In this document: one piece after another, positions 27,878 through 39,025 of the stretch | Layout of the letters: each line of letters begins with the position of its first letter | Position numbering within the stretch: position 1 is the stretch's first letter | NCBI RefSeq assembly: GCF_051535235.1 | Contig: NZ_JBPPLZ010000002.1 | Location: 124,001-188,000, forward strand | Direction of reading: 5' to 3' | Source: Nitrobacter sp051535235 | GTDB lineage: Bacteria > Pseudomonadota > Alphaproteobacteria > Rhizobiales > Xanthobacteraceae | DNA: 64,000 nucleotides | Made by a program: the position numbers and the translations under genes | Notes under the pieces: model-generated | What the model saw: only the letters and a program-made list of their open reading frames with translations | Database searches by the model: none | Told to the model about the DNA's origin: nothing

Positions 27878-30214
27878 ATGTCAGTTTCCTCTCTCCCTGT
27901 CGCCACGCTCGGTACGCCGCGCATCGGCCCGCGTCGCGAGTTGAAAATCGCGCTCGAAAGCTACTGGTCGGACAAATCCAGCGAATCCGCGCTGCTTGAA
28001 GCGGCGGCCGGCTTGCGCGCCGCGAACTGGGCGCGCCAGAAGTCGCTCGGCGTCACTGTGATTCCGTCGAACGATTTCACGCTCTACGACCATGTGCTCG
28101 ACACCAGCGTCATGGTCGGCGCGATCCCGGACATCTACGGATGGAAAAGCGGGACCGTGCCGCTCGCGACCTATTTCGCGATGGCGCGTGGCGCTCAGGG
28201 CGAAGATTGCGATTCAAGCTGCGCGCACGCTGGTGATAGGGGCGGTCACGCTCACGGCGCGCCGGCGCAGGAGATGACCAAGTGGTTCGACACCAATTAC
28301 CATTACATGGTCCCCGAATTCAGCAAGGGCCAGCGATTCGAACTCTCCTCGCTCAAGGCTGTCGAGGAATATCGCGAAGCCATAGCGCTGGGCTACCAGA
28401 CACGGCCGGTGCTGCCCGGGCCCGTCACCTATCTGAAACTCGGCAAGAGCAAGGACGCGGATCTCGATCCGCTGTCGCTGCTCTCTGGTTTGCTGCCGGT
28501 CTATATCGAGGTGCTGAAACGCCTTGCCGCCGAGGGCGCCGAGTGGGTGCAACTCGACGAGCCCTGTCTCGTGCTCGATCTCGACGATGCGACCCGCAAG
28601 GCGTTGCGCGCCACATATGAACAACTCGCGCATGCGCTGCCTAAACTGAAGATCATGCTGACCACCTATTTTGGCGGCATCGGTGATAGTCTCGATACCG
28701 CGTTGTCGCTGCCGGTTGCGGGTCTTCATCTCGATCTTGTCCGCGCTCCGGAACAACTCGACATCGTGGCGGCAAAAGCGCCGCGCGATCTGATCCTGTC
28801 GCTCGGCGTGATCGACGGCCGCAATATCTGGCGCGCCGATCTCCCCGCATTGCTCGAGCGTCTGGAACCCGTGGTCGCCGAACGTGGAATCGATCACGTG
28901 CAGCTCGCGCCGTCCTGCTCGCTTCTGCATGTGCCGATCGACGTAGCGCTGGAAACCGATCTCGATGTTGAGTTGAAGAGCTGGCTTGCCTTCTCGGTGC
29001 AGAAGATGGGAGAGCTTGCGACGTTGGGCGAAGCTCTCGCCAAGGGTCGCGCCTCGGTCGGCGATGCTCTGAAAGCATCGGCAGACGCCGCGGCGGCGCG
29101 CAAGGCATCACTCAAGGTTCATGACGCGAAAGTCGCGGCGCGAATCGCGGTCGTCACCTCCGGTATGGCCCGGCGCAAGAGCGCCTTTGCCGATCGCGCC
29201 AAGTTGCAGCGCGACCGCTTCGGCCTTCCGTCGTTCCCAACGACAACCATCGGCTCGTTCCCGCAGACCGCCGAGGTCCGCAAGGCGCGTTCGGCGCATG
29301 CCAAGGGCGCATTGAACGATGCCGACTATGAGACGTTTTTGCGGGGGGAGACGGCGCGAACCATCAAATGGCAGGAAGACATCGGCCTCGACGTGCTCGT
29401 GCACGGCGAGTTCGAGCGCAACGACATGGTGCAGTATTTCGGCGAGCAGCTTTCCGGATTCGCTTTCACCAGGCATGGCTGGGTGCAGAGCTACGGCTCG
29501 CGCTGCGTCCGTCCGCCGATCCTGTTCGGCGACGTGTCCCGGCCCAAGCCGATGACCGTCGGCTGGTGGACATACGCGCAATCCCTGACGACAAGGCCGA
29601 TGAAGGGCATGCTCACCGGTCCCGTCACCATTCTCAACTGGTCCTTCGTGCGCGACGACGTGCCGCGCAGCCTTGCCTGCCGGCAGATCGCGCTCGCGAT
29701 CCGCGACGAGGTCGCCGACCTGGAGATGGCCGGCGCGTCGATGATCCAGATCGACGAGGCGGCGCTGCGCGAGGGGCTGCCGCTGTGCCGGTCCGAATGG
29801 AAGACGTATCTCGACTGGGCTGTCGAATGTTTCCGTTTGTGCGCGAGCGGCGTCGCTGATGCGACGCAGATCCATACTCACATGTGTTATTCGGAATTCA
29901 ACGACATCATCGACGCGATCGCGGCGATGGATGCCGACGTCATCTCGATCGAGACGTCGCGCTCCAAGATGGAGCTGCTCGATGCCTTCAGAAACTACAA
30001 ATATCCGAACGAAATAGGTCCCGGCGTCTACGACATTCACTCTCCGCGCGTGCCGGCGGTCGATGAGATGACGAGCCTGCTCAGGCTTGCGCGCCAGCGC
30101 CTTTCCGATACCCAGCTCTGGATCAATCCGGATTGCGGGCTGAAGACCCGCAAGTGGGAGGAAGTCAAGCCGGCGCTCGTCAACATGGTCGAGGCGGCAA
30201 GACGGATGCGTTAG
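27878..30214 (+). CDS. metE: Cobalamin-independent methionine synthase
   Basis: 778-aa enzyme transferring a methyl group from 5-methyltetrahydropteroyltri-glutamate to homocysteine. Zinc ligands are visible in IHTHMCYSEFND (His and Cys) and WINPDCGLKTRKWEE (second Cys). EMTKWFDTNYHYMVPEF marks the N-terminal half and GSFPQTAEVRKAR the C-terminal half. The ATG at 27878 is chosen because upstream in-frame starts lie within the riboswitch. After ARGAQGED there is a Cys/His-rich loop (C111, C115, H117, H124, H126), longer than in E. coli MetE, in front of the EMTKW motif. Expression should be controlled by the upstream riboswitch. Confidence 0.96.
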   Translation: MSVSSLPVATLGTPRIGPRRELKIALESYWSDKSSESALLEAAAGLRAANWARQKSLGVTVIPSNDFTLYDHVLDTSVMVGAIPDIYGWKSGTVPLATYFAMARGAQGEDCDSSCAHAGDRGGHAHGAPAQEMTKWFDTNYHYMVPEFSKGQRFELSSLKAVEEYREAIALGYQTRPVLPGPVTYLKLGKSKDADLDPLSLLSGLLPVYIEVLKRLAAEGAEWVQLDEPCLVLDLDDATRKALRATYEQLAHALPKLKIMLTTYFGGIGDSLDTALSLPVAGLHLDLVRAPEQLDIVAAKAPRDLILSLGVIDGRNIWRADLPALLERLEPVVAERGIDHVQLAPSCSLLHVPIDVALETDLDVELKSWLAFSVQKMGELATLGEALAKGRASVGDALKASADAAAARKASLKVHDAKVAARIAVVTSGMARRKSAFADRAKLQRDRFGLPSFPTTTIGSFPQTAEVRKARSAHAKGALNDADYETFLRGETARTIKWQEDIGLDVLVHGEFERNDMVQYFGEQLSGFAFTRHGWVQSYGSRCVRPPILFGDVSRPKPMTVGWWTYAQSLTTRPMKGMLTGPVTILNWSFVRDDVPRSLACRQIALAIRDEVADLEMAGASMIQIDEAALREGLPLCRSEWKTYLDWAVECFRLCASGVADATQIHTHMCYSEFNDIIDAIAAMDADVISIETSRSKMELLDAFRNYKYPNEIGPGVYDIHSPRVPAVDEMTSLLRLARQRLSDTQLWINPDCGLKTRKWEEVKPALVNMVEAARRMR

Positions 30215-30255
30215 AGGCGTTCACGGTTTGATGGAATCGGAATGTCGGCCTTCTT

Positions 30256-30308
30256 CACCTCTCCCCGCCGGGGAGAGGTCGACCGCCGGAGCCGGTCGGG
30301 TGAGGGGC
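30256..30308. repeat. Intergenic palindromic repeat after metE
   Basis: A perfect stem CCTCTCCCC-GCC-GGGGAGAGG (30258-30278) is followed by a second stem CGACCG...CGGTCG (30280-30298). Similar CTCTCCC-type hairpins occur upstream of the COG0523 gene (about 42400-42420). Such elements are widespread between genes in Bradyrhizobium relatives; this one could also serve as a metE terminator. Confidence 0.55.
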
Positions 30309-30442
30309 CGCTGCCAATTGACGTGGATGGCTGGACCATAGACGAGAGGAGGCAACGTCGTTCTTCGAACGGCTATGCCGAACTATGTCGCGTGACGACA
30401 GCGCGACAGATATCGGGCTGACGTGCCGGACGGCGTCGTGCT

Positions 30443-31765
30443 TCAATGCTCCGCGCGCATGGCGTTGCGCAGTTTGGCGACATCCGCGGCGGTCACGGCG
30501 GGCGCGTTGTTGGACCAGCTCTTGCGCACGAACGTCGCGAGCGCAGCCACTTCGTCGTCTTTCAGCCGCCAGCCGAAACCGGGCATGGCCAGACGCGCCG
30601 GACGCTGCTCCGTGGAGGGCATGGCGTCACCGTTCAGGATCACCGAAATGAGGCCGCCCGGTTCGGCCGACGTCACCAGCGAGTTGGCGTCGAGGCGCGG
30701 AAAGACGCTTTTCGCGCCATGGCCGTTGGTGAAGTGACAGGCGTTGCAGTTGTCGAGATAGAGCCGTGCGCCCAGATCGAGCTGCGGTGAGGCGCTGGCG
30801 AGAAGCTCGGCGGTCGGTTCGGGCGACGAGCGCGGCGGGCTGACGCCGGCCGCGGGGCGATCCTGCTTGATGGCCTTGAGATACGACACGATCGCCTCGA
30901 TATCGCTTTTGGAGAGATATTGCAGCGAGTGCTCCACCGCCAGCGCCATTTCGCCCGATACGCCGTCTGTTGCGTTGCGCCCGCCCGTCAGTAGCGCGGC
31001 GAGCTGATCGTCGTTCCAACTTTGCGCTGCGCTGTCGCGCGCGCGCAGGTCGGGCGCTGGCCATCCGTTGAGAGTGGCTCCGGTCAGGAACTCGGCCGAG
31101 CGGGAGTCATAAGCTTTCTCCGCAAAGGTCAACTTGTTGCGCGGCGTGTGACACGAACCGCAATGCGTCAGCGCCTCGACGAGATAGGCGCCGCGATCAA
31201 GCCTGGCGTCGCCCATATGCGGCTTGAAGCCTACCGGCGGCAGCGACACCAGGTTCCAGAGTCGCAGGCCCCATCGCTGATTGAAGGGGAACGGAAGCCT
31301 GGTCGCGGGAGGCGTCGATTCGACCGGAGCGACGTCGTTCATCATGTAAGCGTAGAGCGCGCGAACGTCCTCTTCCGTCATCTTGCGATAGCTTGGATAA
31401 GGCATCGCCGGATAAAGATGCGCTCCATCGTTTCTGATGCCGTCATAGAGGACGGCGCGGAAGTCATCGAACGTGTAGCGGCCGATGCCGGTTTTCTTGT
31501 CGGGCGTGATATTGGTCGAATAGATTTTTCCAAGCGGAGAATCGATCGCCCGTCCGCCCGCGAAGAGCTTGCCGCCCGGCGCGGTGTGGCAGGCCATGCA
31601 GTCGGCGGCGATCGCGACCTGTTCGCCGGCTCCCTTCGGCGTCTCATAATTGGCGGGCAGATCGGTCAGCGCCGCGGTGCGATGCGCCGGAATAAAGATG
31701 GCGCCGAGCACAACGGCGATTCCGATCAGGATCAGCAGGCCGATGAGGCGAAGAAGCATTCTCAT
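30443..31765 (-). CDS. Triheme cytochrome c subunit of second GMC dehydrogenase
   Basis: 440-aa cytochrome c with a long N-terminal hydrophobic helix (about residues 5-26) that may stay as an anchor. Three heme sites are present: CMACH near 58, CGSCH near 208 and CNACH near 351. Domain order matches the cytochrome at 8270-9496, including NITPDKKTGIGRY-type and PAMPYPSYRKMTEEDV segments. It is the last gene of a minus-strand operon, 15 bp behind the flavoprotein. Confidence 0.9.
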   Translation of the reverse strand: MRMLLRLIGLLILIGIAVVLGAIFIPAHRTAALTDLPANYETPKGAGEQVAIAADCMACHTAPGGKLFAGGRAIDSPLGKIYSTNITPDKKTGIGRYTFDDFRAVLYDGIRNDGAHLYPAMPYPSYRKMTEEDVRALYAYMMNDVAPVESTPPATRLPFPFNQRWGLRLWNLVSLPPVGFKPHMGDARLDRGAYLVEALTHCGSCHTPRNKLTFAEKAYDSRSAEFLTGATLNGWPAPDLRARDSAAQSWNDDQLAALLTGGRNATDGVSGEMALAVEHSLQYLSKSDIEAIVSYLKAIKQDRPAAGVSPPRSSPEPTAELLASASPQLDLGARLYLDNCNACHFTNGHGAKSVFPRLDANSLVTSAEPGGLISVILNGDAMPSTEQRPARLAMPGFGWRLKDDEVAALATFVRKSWSNNAPAVTAADVAKLRNAMRAEH

Positions 31766-31780
31766 ATCGCGCTCCTCGGA

Positions 31781-33547
31781 TCACATCAGGGGACGGGGGT
31801 TTTTCAGATAATCGTCGCGGATGGCGCGCGCGGACCAGTAAGCCAGCGCGCCGACCGTGCCGGTCGGGTTGTACTGGAGGTTCTGCGGGAATGCGCCCGC
31901 GCCCATCACGAAGACATTATGCACGTCCCAGCTTTGCAGATAGCGGTTGATCGCGCTCTTGGCCGGATCAACACCCATGATCGCACCGCCGACATTGTGG
32001 GTGGTCTGGTAGGGACGTACATCGTAATGCGACTGGTCGTTTTTGTACCCTGACACAAAACTTGCCGGATTCATCGATTTCGCGATGGGCTCGATCCTGG
32101 AACGCATGAACTGCGTCATGCGGATGTCGTTCGGCTTCCAGTCGAATGTCATGCGCAACATCGGCTGGCCGTATTTGTTGCGGTAAGTCGGGTCGAGGTC
32201 GAGGTAACAGTCGCGGTAGGACATGTTCGAGCCGTGCGAGCTGATGCTCATCGAGCGGCCGTACCATGTCTTGATCGCTTCCTTCCAACCCGCGCCCCAG
32301 GCCGGCGTGCCGCCGGGCACCGACATCGAACGGATCGGTTGACCGTTGAACTGTCCGCTGGAGATGTAGCTGCCGCCGATGAAACCTTCCTTGGCGAAAT
32401 CGATCTGGCCGATGGAAAAATCATCGATCACCATCGCGCTCGATCCGGCGCCGACGAACGGGTTGAAATGATGATCCTTGAAGAAAAGGCCGGTGCCGCC
32501 GGTCATCTGGTAGGCGTAGTTCTTTCCGATCACGCCTTCGCCAGTTTCCGGCGAGTAGGGTTGGCCGATGCCGGACAGCAGCATCAGATGCACGTTGTGA
32601 AACTGATAGGCGGCAAGGATCACAAGATCGGCGGGCTGAAAGATTTCGTCGCCCTTTTCGTCGATATAGGTGACACCCGTCGCGGTCTTCTTGTCGGCGG
32701 AAAGCTCCACGCGCAGCACGTCTGAGCGTGTACGATAGCGGAAGTTCGGCTTGCGTTTCAGCGCGCCGAGAATGCAGGTTTGCGGCGAGGATTTCGAATA
32801 GTTGATGCAGCCGAAGCGCTCGCAGAAGCCGCAGAAATTACATGGCCCGAGCTGCATGCCGTATTCATTGGTGTAGGAATCGGACAGGTTCGCCGACGGC
32901 ATCGGGAAAGGGTGATAGCCCATCGCCTTGGCCGCATCGTGGAACATCTTTCCGTTCAACAGTGTCGGCAGCGGCGGCAGCGGATAGCCGCGCTTGCGCG
33001 GCCCTTCGAACGGATTGCCGCCATCCTGCGTCTGTCCTCCGAGATTGCCAGCCTTGCCGGAGATGCCGCAGACATATTCGAAGCGATCGAAATAGGGCTC
33101 GAGTTCCTCATAGGTGACGCCCCAGTCCTCGATCGTCATGCCCTCCGGAATGACCTTCTCGCCGAAGGTTTCCACGACATAGGATCGCAGCCGAAGCTCT
33201 TCCGGCATCGCCCGCCAGGTGTGACCGTTCCAGTGCACGCCAGCGCCGCCGACGCCGATGCCGGGCAGAAAGCTTCCGAGCGAGCGATACGGCAGCGCCG
33301 TTTCCTGCAATGACCGGCGGATGCTCAGCGTGGAATCCGCCGGTCGTTGCATGAGACCGAGCCGCACGCCGTACTTCAACTCGTCGATCATTTTCGGATA
33401 GGCGAAATCCGGTACGGTGTCGCGGTCCTCGCCACGCTCCAGCGCAAGGACTTCGAGTCCGGCCTCGGCGAGCTCCATGCCCAGGATTGCGCCAGTCCAA
33501 CCCAGCCCGACGATGACGGCGTCGGTCTTCTTCTCCTGTCTTGCCAT
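31781..33547 (-). CDS. GMC family oxidoreductase, second copy
   Basis: 588-aa flavoprotein, a paralogue of the one at 6499-8277. The FAD motif VIVGLGWTGA is at residues 11-20. The cysteine block CNFCGFCERFGC has C236, C239, C242 and C247, at the same residue numbers as in the first copy, consistent with a conserved Fe-S relay. The C-terminal motifs TTHNVGGAIMG and FPQNLQYNPTGTVGALAYW hold the GMC His/Asn. The His-Leu-Cys of the first copy is His-Asn-Val here. There is no signal peptide; it would be exported with the Tat small subunit encoded 6 bp upstream. Confidence 0.9.
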   Translation of the reverse strand: MARQEKKTDAVIVGLGWTGAILGMELAEAGLEVLALERGEDRDTVPDFAYPKMIDELKYGVRLGLMQRPADSTLSIRRSLQETALPYRSLGSFLPGIGVGGAGVHWNGHTWRAMPEELRLRSYVVETFGEKVIPEGMTIEDWGVTYEELEPYFDRFEYVCGISGKAGNLGGQTQDGGNPFEGPRKRGYPLPPLPTLLNGKMFHDAAKAMGYHPFPMPSANLSDSYTNEYGMQLGPCNFCGFCERFGCINYSKSSPQTCILGALKRKPNFRYRTRSDVLRVELSADKKTATGVTYIDEKGDEIFQPADLVILAAYQFHNVHLMLLSGIGQPYSPETGEGVIGKNYAYQMTGGTGLFFKDHHFNPFVGAGSSAMVIDDFSIGQIDFAKEGFIGGSYISSGQFNGQPIRSMSVPGGTPAWGAGWKEAIKTWYGRSMSISSHGSNMSYRDCYLDLDPTYRNKYGQPMLRMTFDWKPNDIRMTQFMRSRIEPIAKSMNPASFVSGYKNDQSHYDVRPYQTTHNVGGAIMGVDPAKSAINRYLQSWDVHNVFVMGAGAFPQNLQYNPTGTVGALAYWSARAIRDDYLKNPRPLM

Positions 33548-33553
33548 GATCGG

Positions 33554-34282
33554 TCAGCCCCTGTCGCCAGCGATGGAAACCGGACCGAGCGGGTAGGCGA
33601 CATCCGTGGTGTTCGCCCATTCGAGGAAAGAACCTCGCGCGCCGGGAAAGCCGACATGCTTCCAGCCCGCCATTTTGTAGTTTCCGCCGTACATCGGGTC
33701 CGCGAAAAAACCTTCCCTGGTGTTTTGCAGGAGGAGGGAGAAGAAGTCTCGCAGCTCAGGTTTGAGCTGGTGTTTTCCGGAGTGCAGTTGATCGAGCACG
33801 TCGTCCTGCGCAGGGGGGTCGAGTTCGACGAAAATTTTGCCTTTTTCGGTCTTGCACCATGCATCGACCGCCGCGATTCCCTCGCGGTAGATCTGTGCCG
33901 GCGTCAGGGGCGACTGGAAACCGAGCCGTTGATCGGCGCTCGGGTCGTGCGGTCCGATCATGTACCAGTCCGCCGCGTTGCCGAAATCGCCAGCCATCTG
34001 CCTGTCGATGAAGACGGGGACCTGGGCCTCGATTGCGCCGGGACCGTCGCCTTCCGATGGAATCAATCGCGCGCAAGCGGCGCGGATGAAGGCCCATTCG
34101 TCGGCGGTGAAATAAACGGGAGTATAGCCGTCCAGCAATACTGCGGGGGTTTGCGCCTCAGAGACGCTGAGCGTGGATACCAGTGCCGCTCCGCCCAGCG
34201 TAGCCTTCAAAACGAATCGGCGGTCGGGAAACCCAGCTTGCGGCTTAAGTTCGTACCAGGTTGTTGGCGGCTTCGCGGACAT
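33554..34282 (-). CDS. Gluconate 2-dehydrogenase subunit 3 family protein, second copy
   Basis: 242-aa small subunit of the second GMC complex. The start at 34282 is supported by GGGGAGG 6 nt upstream. A twin-arginine-like sequence PDRRFVLKATLGG lies near residues 20-32, followed by a hydrophobic stretch. The core shares CARLIPSEGDG, PVFIDRQMAGDFG and GGNYKMAGWKHVGFPG with the first small subunit. First gene of the operon small subunit-flavoprotein-cytochrome. Confidence 0.88.
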   Translation of the reverse strand: MSAKPPTTWYELKPQAGFPDRRFVLKATLGGAALVSTLSVSEAQTPAVLLDGYTPVYFTADEWAFIRAACARLIPSEGDGPGAIEAQVPVFIDRQMAGDFGNAADWYMIGPHDPSADQRLGFQSPLTPAQIYREGIAAVDAWCKTEKGKIFVELDPPAQDDVLDQLHSGKHQLKPELRDFFSLLLQNTREGFFADPMYGGNYKMAGWKHVGFPGARGSFLEWANTTDVAYPLGPVSIAGDRG

Positions 34283-34350
34283 GCAGAACCTCCCCATGGT
34301 CTTCGCAAGAGCGAAGTCTAGACCGATTTTAAATTTCTGGAAGGCACAAA

Positions 34351-34367
34351 GTTCCATCCCATGGAAC
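34351..34367. promoter_or_regulatory. Palindrome upstream of second GMC operon
   Basis: Perfect inverted repeat GTTCCAT-CCC-ATGGAAC, about 70 bp before the 34282 start. It is a candidate operator for the operon; no regulator gene is adjacent, so its protein is unknown. Confidence 0.35.
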
Positions 34368-34484
34368 ATAAATTTGCGATGGTCTTTACGCTTTTACCGC
34401 TTTCGAAAAAGGCATGCGTAATGCGACTTCGAGCGAAGGTCGCATGCAACGTGCTGAACTCTTCTAGCGGTTATAGCGTTCGAC

Positions 34485-34760
34485 TTACCGGTCCGCGCGC
34501 TCAATGACGGCCATTAGCTCGGCGAGCTTGCGGCGCTGATCGGCCTTGTTGCCGCTCGTGATCGCGTGCTCGACGCAATGCGCCACATGATCCTTGAGCA
34601 CTTCCTCCTCGACGCGCCGGAGCGCGGCGCGCACGGCCGAAATCTGCGTCACGATGTCGATGCAATAGCGGTCTTCATCGACCATTCGCGACAGACCCCG
34701 CACCTGGCCTTCGATCCGGCTCAATCGTTTGCGGCAGGACGTCTTGAGATTATCGCGCAT
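34485..34760 (-). CDS. csoR: CsoR/FrmR-family metal-sensing transcriptional repressor
   Basis: 91-aa all-helical DUF156 repressor. C33, H58 and C62 (RYCIDIVTQ and DHVAHC) have the spacing of the Cu(I)-binding Cys-His-Cys triad of CsoR. The N-terminal RLSRIEGQVRGLSRMV helix is the family signature for DNA contact. It diverges from a copper P-type ATPase across a 57-bp gap that contains a matching operator, so autoregulation and control of the ATPase are expected. A nickel or formaldehyde sensor of the same family is less likely given the neighbour. Confidence 0.88.
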   Translation of the reverse strand: MRDNLKTSCRKRLSRIEGQVRGLSRMVDEDRYCIDIVTQISAVRAALRRVEEEVLKDHVAHCVEHAITSGNKADQRRKLAELMAVIERADR

Positions 34761-34769
34761 GCGCAGTAT

Positions 34770-34786
34770 ATACCCCTATAGGGTAT
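34770..34786. promoter_or_regulatory. CsoR-type operator
   Basis: ATACCC-CTATA-GGGTAT, a perfect inverted repeat with an AT-rich centre between the repressor and the ATPase. The GGG/CCC-flanked form is typical of CsoR-family operators. Confidence 0.7.
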
Positions 34787-34817
34787 TTGATGCAAGAGCC
34801 GAACGGGGAGAGTCCGG

Positions 34818-37293
<2,476 letters not shown>

Positions 37294-37301
<8 letters not shown>

Positions 37302-37353
37302 AGGCAGGACTTTGAGGGCGAGGCTTTAAGGGCGAACCTTTGAAGGCTTTGAA
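37294..37353 (+). repeat. Degenerate short tandem repeat after copA
   Basis: Four to five imperfect copies of a 10-15 bp unit (CTTTGAAGGC, CTTTGAGGGCG, CTTTAAGGGCG, CTTTGAAGGC) start in the last codons of copA and run into the gap before the DUF2147 gene. Confidence 0.5.
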
Positions 37354-37379
37354 GGCGGTGCCGGTTCGACCCCCGTTTT

Positions 37380-37817
37380 TCAGCGGTGGGAACGCGTCCA
37401 CATCTCTCCGCCACACAACGCGCCGACGCAGCCTTCCACGCGTAGCGCGCCGGCCCCGGCGACGGAAATGCTGCTGGCGTAGCTGTTGCCGTCGTCGGCG
37501 TTGTAGATCGTGCCCGACCATTTGTTCGGGCCGCTCGGCGACATGCCCTGGAACAGCGGTAGCCCGATCATCGGTCGTTTGGCCAGCGACGGATTGCGAT
37601 TCTTGTCGTCGACGGCCGGCCGTCCAGTCGCGGGATCGATGGGGCTGCGCAGCCAGACCACCACGCCGCAAATTCCGCCGCGGCATTTGCTGACACGGAC
37701 CTTGGCGTCACCGGCCTGCGTAAGCCAGATGCCGGTGGGGTCGGGCGCTGTCTGCGCATCGGCGACGGACAAGGCGGCGGCAAGGATTGCAATCGCGAAA
37801 CCGGATCGCATGAGCAT
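37380..37817 (-). CDS. DUF2147 domain-containing secreted protein
   Basis: 145-aa exported protein. A signal peptide ends near ADAQ (residue 22). The body has the DUF2147 pattern: GIWLTQAGDAKVRV, CRGGICGVVVWL, then LPLFQGM and the SGTIYNADDGNSY strand, ending with an EGCVGALCGGEMW Cys pair. The family is periplasmic with unknown function, predicted as a lipocalin-like barrel. It converges on copA. Confidence 0.85.
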   Translation of the reverse strand: MLMRSGFAIAILAAALSVADAQTAPDPTGIWLTQAGDAKVRVSKCRGGICGVVVWLRSPIDPATGRPAVDDKNRNPSLAKRPMIGLPLFQGMSPSGPNKWSGTIYNADDGNSYASSISVAGAGALRVEGCVGALCGGEMWTRSHR

Positions 37818-38243
37818 GACAACCTCCAGAGCAACCCGGTGTGAATAACAAAAAAAAGGAGTCGTGCAACGTCATATGGAAGGTGAAGTCATGTTAGCGA
37901 CAGGATGTCTCACGATCGATGGCCGGGCCCATAAGCGAGCCGGAAGCGATGCCGTTCTTCGAACGGTCATAGGCGCGAACGATGCCGTTCTTCGAAAGTT
38001 TATGTCCGGCCCATGACGGATCGGTGATTCATCAAATGCAAACCGCCCCGAGGGTCGCCGGCCTGATTGCGAACGCCGGCATCGGAGGAAGCCGCGCGTC
38101 TCATGAATACTCAGCGTTGACCGCCCTTATGTTATGGTATGTAACGGCTATCGTAGTATCTACGGCGATGGAACCCTCAACAGGGGGTCTCGTCAGATCC
38201 TCTAGTTCCCATCAATTCTCCCACCAATTCGGACAATATCCCC
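37818..38243. other. Long intergenic region upstream of sodB with a 17-bp direct repeat
   Basis: No supported gene in about 425 bp. CGATGCCGTTCTTCGAA occurs twice (37947-37963 and 37980-37996). The first copy forms a small hairpin CCGTT-CTTCG-AACGG, and a related copy is at 30357-30377. Nearer sodB the sequence becomes AT-richer (around 38130-38165), where its promoter is likely. Confidence 0.5.
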
Positions 38244-38849
38244 ATGACCTTCACGCTTCCGAACCTGCCATATTCCTACGACGCGCTTGCGCCCCATATG
38301 TCCAAAGAAACCTTGGAATATCATCACGATAAGCACCATCAGGCCTACGTGACCAACGGCAACAACGCGATCAAGGGGACCGAATTCGAAGGCAAATCGC
38401 TCGAAGACATCGTCAAGAATTCGTACGGCAAGAGCGCGTTTGTGGGCGTCTTCAACAACGCCGGTCAGCACTACAACCACCTGCATTTCTGGCAGTGGAT
38501 GAAGCCGAACGGCGGCGGCGACAAGCTGCCGGGCCGCCTGGAGAAGAGGATCGCCGAGGATCTGGGCGGTCTGGAGAAATTCAAGGCCGCTTTCGCCGCG
38601 GCCGGCGCCGGGCAGTTCGGGTCGGGCTGGGCCTGGCTGCAGGTGAAGAACGGCAAGCTCGAGGTCACCAAGACGCCGAACGGCGAAAATCCGCTGATTC
38701 ACGGCGCGACCCCGATCCTCGGCTGCGATGTCTGGGAGCATTCCTATTACATCGACTACCGCAATCGCCGTCCCGATTACTTGAAGGCGTTCCTGGATCA
38801 TCTGGTGAACTGGGAATATGTCGACGAGCTTTTGGGCAAGGCCTCCTGA
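38244..38849 (+). CDS. sodB: Superoxide dismutase, Fe type
   Basis: 201-aa Fe/Mn-family superoxide dismutase. Metal ligands: H27 (EYHHDKHHQAYV), H80 (QHYNHLHFWQWM) and the Asp/His of CDVWEHSYYIDYRN. Gln76 in AGQHYNH points to the Fe-type enzyme, although cambialistic use cannot be excluded. No signal peptide, so cytoplasmic. A strong terminator follows. Monocistronic. Confidence 0.95.
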   Translation: MTFTLPNLPYSYDALAPHMSKETLEYHHDKHHQAYVTNGNNAIKGTEFEGKSLEDIVKNSYGKSAFVGVFNNAGQHYNHLHFWQWMKPNGGGDKLPGRLEKRIAEDLGGLEKFKAAFAAAGAGQFGSGWAWLQVKNGKLEVTKTPNGENPLIHGATPILGCDVWEHSYYIDYRNRRPDYLKAFLDHLVNWEYVDELLGKAS

Positions 38850-38879
38850 CGACCTCCCTGTAATTGTGAGAATTCAAAA

Positions 38880-38905
38880 GGCGGCACGATGGTGCCGCCT
38901 TTTTT
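38880..38905 (+). terminator. Rho-independent terminator after sodB
   Basis: Perfect 8-bp stem GGCGGCAC-GATG-GTGCCGCC followed by six T residues, 31 bp after the sodB stop. Confidence 0.9.
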
Positions 38906-39025
38906 CATCAAACGCCTGATGGAGCGGCCGCCTTGCCGCGTCGAAGCATTTTCGGCAAGACACGATGCGCGAGACAAGGACGGCCGATTAGCGGGCGCGA
39001 GGCTTTTCAACGACAGGGACAAACG

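Noticed and set aside
38906..39025. Possible fluoride riboswitch upstream of crcB
   Set aside because: A CTGATGG sequence is present, but the other conserved crcB-motif elements are not in the right order or spacing.
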